Shown here: positions 1 to 5,358 of the stretch, piece by piece | Position numbering within the stretch: the first letter of the stretch is position 1 | Layout: every line of letters begins with the position of its first letter | Assembly (NCBI GenBank): GCA_963645405.1 | Contig: CAVISR010000040.1 | Span: 1-24,876, forward strand | Reading direction: 5' to 3' | Length of the DNA: 24,876 nucleotides | Source: Colivivens sp963645405 | Lineage (GTDB): Bacteria > Bacteroidota > Bacteroidia > Bacteroidales > Bacteroidaceae | Made by a program: the position numbers and the translations under genes | Notes under the pieces: generated by a model | What the model was told of the DNA's origin: nothing | Databases searched by the model: none | Seen by the model: the letters and a program-made list of their open reading frames with translations, nothing else

Positions 1-2
1 AT

Positions 3-314
3 GGAAGATTGATGGATGATTATATGGTGATTGATGCTAGAAAAGCGAACTTGCGCTCGAACGCAATCGTCTGCGCCCGGAGAGCGCTGACTCCTATTCG
101 CGCTATTCTGCGCTCCCTGCATGGACGACTGTACCTCAAGGGTGTAGTCGCCCGACGGCAGTCCGGAGTAGGATATGTCGACGGTGTCGTTTGTCATGTC
201 GGAGATGCGCCAGCCGGTGTCGATGCCGTCGAGGCGGTAGCGGTAGACGGTCATGCTGATGTTGCGGTAGTTGAGTGTGGAGACGTCGATGCTGAAATAA
301 TTTTTTTCCAACAT
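3..314 (-). pseudogene. Y_Y_Y domain fragment of a hybrid two-component sensor (truncated at both ends)
   Basis: Reading the minus strand from an ATG at 314 gives an open frame that runs off the left edge. Residues 6 to about 62 match the Y_Y_Y domain that closes the periplasmic propeller of Bacteroidetes hybrid two-component sensors: FSIDVSTLNYRN, then VYRYRLDGIDTGW, then YSGLPSGDYTLEVQ. In intact proteins this domain follows two seven-bladed propellers and precedes a membrane helix and histidine kinase. Here an in-frame TAA lies upstream of the ATG, so no propeller is attached, and after about residue 65 the frame enters a copy of the two-hairpin repeat (46-106) with no kinase-like sequence. 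I infer a gene remnant left by a rearrangement whose breakpoint is near the repeat. A short functional protein is possible but unlikely. Confidence 0.6.
46..106 (-). repeat. Two-hairpin CTCCG repeat, copy 1
   Basis: Read on the minus strand the copy is AATAGGAGTCAG, then stem GCGCT, loop CTCCG, stem GGCGC (one G-T wobble), a 13-base linker, then stem CGAGC, loop GCAA, stem GTTCG (one G-T wobble). It shares the GAATAGGAGTCAG lead with copy 5 at 24505-24560. It lies inside the broken Y_Y_Y reading frame. Confidence 0.7.
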
Positions 315-386
315 TAATCTCCATGTAATGGGCCGTTAATCTTTCATTAATATTTTGGCCCACTAATCTTGCGAATCTTACGAATT

Positions 387-447
387 CGGGCGAATGCCCG
401 CAAAACGTTTTCGCCTTGACGCTCTCGGAGAGAGCTAGCTTCTATTC
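387..447 (-). repeat. Two-hairpin CTCCG repeat, copy 2
   Basis: On the minus strand: GAATAGAAGCTAG, stem GCTCT, loop CTCCG, stem AGAGC, a 20-base linker beginning GTCAAGGCGAAAAC, then stem CGGGC, loop ATTC, stem GCCCG. The linker matches copy 3 (GTTAAAGCGAAAAC) almost base for base, and the second stem differs from the other copies at both paired positions. Confidence 0.75.
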
Positions 448-659
448 CAGCCCTCGAGCCAGCCCGCTCCATCCGGATGGTAGGAGTAGACAGAAAATCC
501 TTGCAGATGTCACGGTGTCAATCAATGCTGCTTACATGTTGTAGAACATATTTTCGGGAAATATGCAGCCGATATGTAAACTGAAAATTGCAAAACGGCT
601 CAAATTGATGCTCTCTACAAAGAAATTCATGGATTATCGGTGTATTTTCTCGGAAAATG
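448..659. other. Gene-free stretch
   Basis: No open frame with coding character was seen. It holds a 12-bp perfect palindrome CCATCCGGATGG at 469-480 and an AT-rich hairpin at 547-565 (CATATTT, loop TCGGG, AAATATG). Neither has a clear partner gene. Confidence 0.5.
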
Positions 660-690
660 TTTGCAGCGCAACAAAAAAAGTGTAACTTTG
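660..690 (+). promoter_or_regulatory. Bacteroidetes-type promoter with both elements
   Basis: TTTG at 660-663 is followed after 19 bases by TAACTTTG at 683-690. This fits the Bacteroidetes housekeeping consensus (TTTG, 19-21 bases, TAnnTTTG), and is the best-matching promoter in the window. Transcription would start near 697. Confidence 0.7.
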
Positions 691-696
691 CATTGT

Positions 697-764
697 GTTT
701 TTCATAGTATTAGATTTAAGGTTAAAATTTTCAGTGAGGGGTAAGTGATTATCCCTCTTTTTTT
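697..764 (+). ncRNA. Candidate small RNA or leader RNA, about 65 nt
   Basis: The span is bounded by a two-element promoter (660-690) and an intrinsic terminator (736-764), with no open frame of useful length between them. A transcript of about 65 nt would be made, ending in the terminator hairpin. It could be an independent small RNA, or an attenuated leader of the gene at 851. No known RNA family was recognised. Confidence 0.35.
736..764 (+). terminator. Intrinsic terminator with GTGA tetraloop
   Basis: GAGGGGTAA pairs with TTATCCCTC over nine base pairs (one G-T wobble), closed by a GTGA loop of the stable GNRA class, and is followed at once by seven T residues. Confidence 0.75.
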
Positions 765-765
765 A

Positions 766-773
766 TAACTTTG
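766..773 (+). promoter_or_regulatory. Promoter -7 element for the gene at 851
   Basis: TAACTTTG matches the TAnnTTTG consensus and overlaps the end of the terminator T-run. No TTTG is seen at the proper distance upstream, so this is a half-match. It would give a leader of about 70 bases before the GTG at 851. Confidence 0.4.
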
Positions 774-794
774 CAACCGGAATGGTCGGCTTTT

Positions 795-850
795 CATTGA
801 AATGAAACTGATTTTCCATTGAAATGAAACAAGAAAAAATGAAGTGAACC
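795..850. repeat. 22-bp direct tandem repeat before the start codon
   Basis: CATTGAAATGAAAC occurs at 795 and again at 817 (period 22). A diverged third copy begins at about 837 (10 of 14 bases agree) and runs up to the GTG start at 851. Confidence 0.55.
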
Positions 851-1867
851 GTGAAGCGTTTGTTCCTGTTTAATCCCTCACACGAGATGGCTTTGGCTGC
901 CAATGCAGCCCGCTACACTCCCACCAAACACGTCCAGCGCATGGAGACCGACCTTGCGATGCTGCCTTCGCTGTGGGCTGACGACGGGGACTTGATTCTC
1001 ACGCCCGACGGCATTTGCGACTGCCACGGACATTCTGCACGGCTCGACAGCTCTGCCGTCCCCATGCCTTGGGGCTGGAACCGCTCGGTGCGCAACCGCT
1101 TCGTGAGTCTTGGAGTGGACAAGGAGTTGATGCCTACGGAAGGGGAACTGGACGAATGGAGACTGTTTGCCAGCCGCAAATGGTCGGCAGAGTACAACAA
1201 GGAACTGTATTTGCGGCTGGGCGGCAAGAGTTGGCTGGTTGGCAATCAACTGGATTTCTGCTGTGACAGCGCTTCGCTCTCGGCATGGCAGACGGCTCAT
1301 CCGGATTTGCCGTTCATCATCAAGTCGGAATATTCGAGCAGCGGACGGGGCAACCGTGTGGTGAGAGATGCCGGGCAGGTGGCTTCGCTAAAGGTGAACC
1401 GCGTGGCAGCCGACCACTATTATAATAAGGTGTTGGATTTTGCGTTGGAGTTTGAGGTGACGGACGATGAGGTTCGCTATCTGGGCTTGTCGGTGTTCCG
1501 CACATCGGGCGAGGGAAAATACCTGGGCAATTGCGTGGCTTCGCAACAGGACTTGTCGGCAATGGTCCGCTCGTGCATGCCGGCTTGTTGGGCTGATGCC
1601 CTGCCGATGTTGGCTGAGGCACACAGGACTCTGCTCTCAGAATTGCTCCAGGGACACTATCGTGGCATGGTGGGCATCGACATGATGGTGACTGACGGCG
1701 GACTGCTGCATCCCTGCGTGGAAATCAATCTGCGGATGAACATGGGGATTGTGGCAATGATGCTCCACGAACGAAGCCTGACTGGAATTTCTCGGACTTT
1801 CTTCAAATCAACCCAGTTCTATCCGGAAATCAGCGACAACTGTTTCCGCATTGCGGTGAGGCGATAG
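851..1867 (+). CDS. ATP-grasp-like protein of unknown substrate
   Basis: The 338-residue product opens with FLFNPSHEMALAAN, the N-terminal signature of a Bacteroidetes family annotated as hypothetical or ATP-grasp. The middle holds FIIKSEYSSSGRG (about residues 156-168), which resembles the nucleotide-binding lysine and flexible loop of ATP-grasp ligases. The C-terminal third has GMVGIDMMV and then CVEINLRMNMG (about 291-301), like the E-x-N metal-binding motif of the fold. No signal peptide is present, so it is probably cytosolic. The start is GTG at 851; an in-frame ATG at 839 is followed two codons later by TGA. It converges on the glycosidase at 1990; the 122-bp gap holds the palindrome GGATTGCAATCC at 1891-1902. 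The fold is likely; the substrate is unknown. Confidence 0.75.
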   Translation: MKRLFLFNPSHEMALAANAARYTPTKHVQRMETDLAMLPSLWADDGDLILTPDGICDCHGHSARLDSSAVPMPWGWNRSVRNRFVSLGVDKELMPTEGELDEWRLFASRKWSAEYNKELYLRLGGKSWLVGNQLDFCCDSASLSAWQTAHPDLPFIIKSEYSSSGRGNRVVRDAGQVASLKVNRVAADHYYNKVLDFALEFEVTDDEVRYLGLSVFRTSGEGKYLGNCVASQQDLSAMVRSCMPACWADALPMLAEAHRTLLSELLQGHYRGMVGIDMMVTDGGLLHPCVEINLRMNMGIVAMMLHERSLTGISRTFFKSTQFYPEISDNCFRIAVRR

Positions 1868-1989
1868 AAGAATTGCAATACACATCAATAGGATTGCAAT
1901 CCAGTCTGCCAACAGAAATCCGACCATAAATTGAATTCATATTGCCATCAGCAGGATTTCAGTCTGTTGCAGGAAAATACGGCCTGTCA

Positions 1990-3741
1990 TCAATAGAGAT
2001 ATTTGCTGAAGTCAATTGTACGGATTTCGTCGTTCTTGTTTGCCTTCTTCTCCTTGGCAGCCTTCTCCTTCTTCTGCTTTACTGAAGTTTCCTTCTCAGC
2101 CTTTGCCTGCGGCTCCTTCTCAGCCTTTGCCTGAGTCTCTTTCTTTGCCTTCACAGACTTCTTCTTGGATGACTTCTGTGCCTTTGCCACTTCGGTGTAG
2201 GCTCCGCTGAAGTGACGGCGGATGGCTGCAAAGATGTCGGCTTGGGTTGGTCGTGAGGCATTGTTGCTGTTCTGTTCCTGCAGTGCCGGACTCTCGTTGC
2301 CAAAGCGGTCGGTGGCAGTGACTGCATAGAAATGCTTGGTCAGTGCGCGTCCTTCGATTTCATAGTTCGGGGCTGTGAGATGGATTGCCAGCAGATTTTC
2401 AGCCTTGGTGATGTCCACGGGATAGGTGTTGCTGCCATACACGTTGAAGTAAATCTTCTGCCATCTTCCATCGGTGAGCGGAAGGCTGTAGTTCCATGTC
2501 AGCAGTCCGTCCTTGTACTTGATGCCGGTTGGCTGCTGTGGCGCTATGGTGTCATTGCTCCATGTCATACGCGTACTGAGCGCCGGGTAAGGGAACAGTT
2601 CGTCGCATGCCGCATCGTAGATTCCCTTCACGTTGCGGGTGAGATATTCACTGCGATAGAAGGCGATGCCGCCCATTCCGGAGTTGCGTGCTGCATGCAT
2701 CTGTGCCCTCACATCGTTGAGTTGCCAGCGTCCTTCTTTCGGGTCGAGGAAATAGATGCCGAGTCCGGCTGCCACCGGATGGCCGTAGTTGTTTTCCAGC
2801 CAGTCGTAGACGAACGGAAAGTAGTGGTCGCCACGGAAATACATCATCGGGAAGAGCATGTCCTGGATGTTGTCGCGCAACCACGCCTGTGGGTCTTGGT
2901 AGACTGCATCGAAACAGTCCCAGCCTCCGGACGAATAGCGGTTGAGCGTACGGTATTTGCCTATCGGGCTGCTGCTGAGTTTCACCCAGGGCTTCACTTG
3001 CTTCACTGCATCGTGCACCCGGCGGACAATGCGCGTGATGTTTTCACGCCTCCATTCAGCCTTGGTCAGTCCGCTCTTGCCGGAATAGAGATTGTCGTCG
3101 TTGAAGTGGTATTGGCTTTCGGGATAGCGGATGTAGTCGAGGTTGATGCCGTCCACATCGTAACGTTCCACGATTTCCTTTGCAAGGCTGGCAATGTAGT
3201 CGGCTGTGCCGGGCAATCCGGGAATCATGAACATCTCTCCGCCTACGGTCTTGCAGAGGCTCTTGTGGTGCTTCATAATGGATTTGTCACCGTATGAACG
3301 CTGGCGCGACACTGTGCCCAACGGGATGCTCACCAACCAGGTGTGGAGTTCCATTCCGCGCTTGTGGCACTCGTCGATGGCGAAAGCCAAGGGGTCGTAG
3401 GTCGGGGCTTTGCCTGCCCTGCCGGTAATGGCTTGGTCCCATGGCTCGATGTCGGACGGATAGATGACGCTTCCCCGGATGCGGGTCTGCAGCAGTATGG
3501 TGTTGATGTTCGCTTCCTTCAGCTTGTCGAGGATGGCAATGAGTTCCTGCTTCTGCCTCTCGGTGCTGCGTGCATCGGTGGCTTTGGTCCTCGGCCAGTC
3601 GATGCCTCCGATGGTGCCTACCCACACTGCCCGCACTTCGTGCTTGGGGTGGGCAACATCCCATATCTCCTGCGCAAAGGCAGTGGCTGTGATGAGAAAC
3701 AAAAGTAGAAAAGTCGCTGTATAGTGTATAATCTTATGCAT
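1990..3741 (-). CDS. Secreted GHL10-type glycoside hydrolase-like protein
   Basis: The 583-residue product starts with a signal peptide (hydrophobic stretch LLLFLITATAFAQ). The next 300 residues match the GHL10 family (formerly DUF187, as in YngK): EVRAVWVGTIGGIDWPR, NTILLQTRIRGSVIYPS, DPLAFAIDECHKRGMELHTW, DGINLDYIRYP and LFPMMYFRGDHY. These proteins have a TIM barrel related to glycosidases and are thought to act on wall or surface glycans; the substrate is not known. A fibronectin III-like stretch follows (about residues 385-475). The tail, about 495-570, is rich in Lys, Ala and Glu with a repeated QAKAEKE unit, and ends DEIRTIDFSKYLY. It is divergent from the gene at 3895, with its own TACCTTTG element 20 bases upstream. 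Confidence 0.85.
   Translation of the reverse strand: MHKIIHYTATFLLLFLITATAFAQEIWDVAHPKHEVRAVWVGTIGGIDWPRTKATDARSTERQKQELIAILDKLKEANINTILLQTRIRGSVIYPSDIEPWDQAITGRAGKAPTYDPLAFAIDECHKRGMELHTWLVSIPLGTVSRQRSYGDKSIMKHHKSLCKTVGGEMFMIPGLPGTADYIASLAKEIVERYDVDGINLDYIRYPESQYHFNDDNLYSGKSGLTKAEWRRENITRIVRRVHDAVKQVKPWVKLSSSPIGKYRTLNRYSSGGWDCFDAVYQDPQAWLRDNIQDMLFPMMYFRGDHYFPFVYDWLENNYGHPVAAGLGIYFLDPKEGRWQLNDVRAQMHAARNSGMGGIAFYRSEYLTRNVKGIYDAACDELFPYPALSTRMTWSNDTIAPQQPTGIKYKDGLLTWNYSLPLTDGRWQKIYFNVYGSNTYPVDITKAENLLAIHLTAPNYEIEGRALTKHFYAVTATDRFGNESPALQEQNSNNASRPTQADIFAAIRRHFSGAYTEVAKAQKSSKKKSVKAKKETQAKAEKEPQAKAEKETSVKQKKEKAAKEKKANKNDEIRTIDFSKYLY
2091..2138 (-). repeat. 24-bp in-frame repeat in the GHL10 tail
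   Basis: CCTTCTCAGCCTTTGCCTG occurs at 2091 and 2115, period 24, with looser copies on both sides. The period is eight codons and encodes the repeated AKAEKE segments of the Lys-rich tail. Confidence 0.7.
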
Positions 3742-3760
3742 TATTGTCCGGAAATTTCTG

Positions 3761-3768
3761 CAAAGGTA
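3761..3768 (-). promoter_or_regulatory. Promoter -7 element for the GHL10 gene
   Basis: The minus strand reads TACCTTTG (TAnnTTTG consensus). Transcription would start about 13 bases before the ATG at 3741. No TTTG at the expected -33 position was found. Confidence 0.5.
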
Positions 3769-3812
3769 CGAAAATAATCACGAATCATGACGTGTGAATT
3801 GGTAATAATTAG

Positions 3813-3820
3813 TATATTTG
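3813..3820 (+). promoter_or_regulatory. Promoter -7 element for the genes at 3895 and 4179
   Basis: TATATTTG fits TAnnTTTG and lies about 75 bases before the ATG at 3895. No convincing -33 element is present. Confidence 0.35.
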
Positions 3821-3894
3821 CATGTTGTTATGCCCGGTTGCCCACAGTGGGGCTCTGCCGCGGCAAATTGTAAAACAGAAAGAACGCTCGTGAA

Positions 3895-4113
3895 ATGAAG
3901 AAATCGATATGGCTTCCGATAGCGCTGTTCATGGCAGGCATGGCTTTCTATGTCTACTACGGCATAGAGTACAATGCATGGATTGAGAACATCTCACTGA
4001 TATTCTCGGATGCAGTGATTGTGGTTCTTCTATTCTTCGCACTGCGACAGAAGGAGAAACTGAAAAAGCGCTGGGAAGACGAAGAAAAAGGAAAGCAAAA
4101 CCAGTTGAAGTGA
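3895..4113 (+). CDS. Small two-helix membrane protein
   Basis: The 72-residue product has two hydrophobic segments (about residues 5-23 and 34-50) separated by a short loop EYNAWIENIS, then a charged cytoplasmic tail rich in Lys and Glu (RQKEKLKKRWEDEEKGKQ). No catalytic motif is visible. The 65-bp gap to the beta-barrel gene at 4179 and shared strand suggest co-transcription. I do not recognise a named family. Coding is supported by the clear membrane pattern and a start that follows a plausible promoter. Confidence 0.65.
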   Translation: MKKSIWLPIALFMAGMAFYVYYGIEYNAWIENISLIFSDAVIVVLLFFALRQKEKLKKRWEDEEKGKQNQLK

Positions 4114-4178
4114 ATCGAATTACGGCATTGGCTTGACTGGAAAGATAAATAAGGAAGGAAACCAAAACCTATAGGATT

Positions 4179-4658
4179 ATGAAGAAGATAATTTTAGGAA
4201 TGTTGCTGATGGCGGCAACTACAAGTGCTTTCGCACAGTTTGAAGAAGGAAAGAAGTACGTGGGAGCAACACTCTCGGGACTCAACCTTTCGTACAGCGA
4301 CTCCAAGGACTTTGGCATCGGATTTGGCGGACAGGCTGGCTATTTCATTGCCGACGACATCATGATTGTGGGTGACCTGGGCGTGGACATTTCCGACTGG
4401 AAGATGCAGAAAATCCATCTGGGAGCCAAGGGCCGCTACTACTTTGAGGAGAACGGAGTCTATTGCGCAGCCGGAGTCAAGTACGTCCACATGTACAAGA
4501 ACTACAACGACGTGCAGCTCACCCCGGAGGTTGGCTACACCTATTTCCTCAACCAGTACCTCACCGTGGAACCGGCAGTCTACTTCGACATGAGCCTCAC
4601 CGACTTCGGTCACAAGAGCGAAGTTGGTTTGAAGGTCGGCATCGGAATTTACTTCTGA
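4179..4658 (+). CDS. Small outer-membrane beta-barrel protein
   Basis: The 159-residue product begins with a signal peptide, MKKIILGMLLMAATTSAFAQ. The mature part is built of alternating amphipathic strands (GGQAGYFIADDIMIVGDLGV, HLGAKGRYYF, VYCAAGVKYVHMY, PEVGYTYFLNQYLTVEPAVYF) and ends in GLKVGIGIYF, with the terminal aromatic residue used by the BAM machinery. Size and strand count fit an eight-stranded OmpX/OmpW-like barrel of the outer-membrane beta-barrel domain class. No function beyond that can be read. A 25-bp tandem array and a strong terminator follow. Confidence 0.85.
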   Translation: MKKIILGMLLMAATTSAFAQFEEGKKYVGATLSGLNLSYSDSKDFGIGFGGQAGYFIADDIMIVGDLGVDISDWKMQKIHLGAKGRYYFEENGVYCAAGVKYVHMYKNYNDVQLTPEVGYTYFLNQYLTVEPAVYFDMSLTDFGHKSEVGLKVGIGIYF

Positions 4659-4806
4659 TAGCACGGAGGCTGGGCTTCGGCAATGCATGAAGACAAGACT
4701 CTGGCTACTGCATGGAGTTAAGTTTCGACTAATGTTCGAAGGTTTGAATTGTGTTGATGCATGAAGACATAGCTCGTGTTGATGCATGAAGTCAGACTTC
4801 GAAGAA
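4658..4806. repeat. 25-bp degenerate tandem array, six units
   Basis: Units start at 4658, 4683, 4708, 4733, 4757 and 4782 (period 25, once 24). The best-conserved core is ATGCATGAAG, exact at 4683, 4757 and 4782. The array fills the space between the barrel gene stop codon and its terminator, so it would lie in the 3' untranslated RNA. Confidence 0.75.
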
Positions 4807-4811
4807 AGAAC

Positions 4812-4847
4812 AAGGCTGGTTCTCGTTGGTTGAGCCAGTCTTTTTTT
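4812..4847 (+). terminator. Intrinsic terminator of the 3895-4658 operon
   Basis: AAGGCTGG pairs with CCAGTCTT (one G-T wobble), the stem continues TTC with GAG, the loop is nine bases, and a run of seven T residues ends the structure. Confidence 0.8.
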
Positions 4848-4952
4848 GTGCCTATACCGATTGCACCTTATATCTTCACCTGCACCTTATGCCATCATCT
4901 GAAACTTACATTGGAGTGAACTTGAAACGGACTTGTCGGTAAATGCATCCAA

Positions 4953-5121
4953 TCAACTGTAAATCTCTCTGTTGGGCATAGTCTTGTTACCTTTTCTATC
5001 CGTTTTTGAATGGTAAAATGCCACTTTCCCAACCGGTTTATGGCCGGAAAACGTCACTTTCCCAACCACTTTTCGGTGTGTTTCTGCCAGTTCTCCAACT
5101 TTTTTGCACTGCAAAGGTAAG
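4953..5121 (-). other. Promoter-bearing element with a 33-bp direct repeat
   Basis: On the minus strand a TACCTTTG promoter element (5112-5119) is followed by a region with two copies of CACTTTCCCAACC on the plus strand (5022-5034 and 5055-5067, period 33). One frame is open from 5240 to 4953 and would read 11-residue repeats, VVGKVTFSGHK then PVGKVAFYHSK. That frame has no ATG between the promoter and the repeat, so translation is doubtful. The rest of the 4848-5283 gap holds only a short repeat, TGCACCTTA at 4862 and 4881. I cannot name the element; it may be dispersed in related genomes. Confidence 0.35.
5112..5119 (-). promoter_or_regulatory. Orphan promoter -7 element
   Basis: The minus strand reads TTACCTTTGC, matching TAnnTTTG, with no recognised gene downstream before the convergent terminator at 4812-4847. 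Confidence 0.4.
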
Positions 5122-5283
5122 ATAAATCCATCAATCCTCCTACTTTTTCGGGTATGAATTTCGAATAATGACACCCGGTTGTCTGTTGTGATTGTGGCAA
5201 TGGAATCAGCGTGAAAGATGCATAAATGCAAGTGAGGCATGAAAAAGTCAAGCTAAAAGCTCCGCCATCTGCAATTTTTTTCC

Positions 5284-5291
5284 TAACTTTG
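5284..5291 (+). promoter_or_regulatory. Promoter -7 element for the secreted protein at 5359
   Basis: TAACTTTG ends two bases before an in-frame ATG at 5293. A transcript would begin near 5298, after that ATG, which argues for the start at 5359. Confidence 0.55.
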
Positions 5292-5358
5292 CATGTCAAT
5301 TGACTATAATGGAGATGAATCCGAGATTCTTAATCACTATCAAAAACATAATGAAACT

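Noticed and set aside
1868..1989. Tandem array between the ATP-grasp and GHL10 genes
   Set aside because: AGGATT-like words recur at 18-24 base intervals, too irregular to claim.
2332..3297. Plus-strand open frame of 321 codons
   Set aside because: It lies opposite the well-supported GHL10 gene, has no recognisable domain, and no promoter precedes it.
5293..5358. N-terminal extension of the secreted protein
   Set aside because: The ATG at 5293 is two bases after the promoter -7 element, upstream of the expected transcript start, and would bury the signal peptide.
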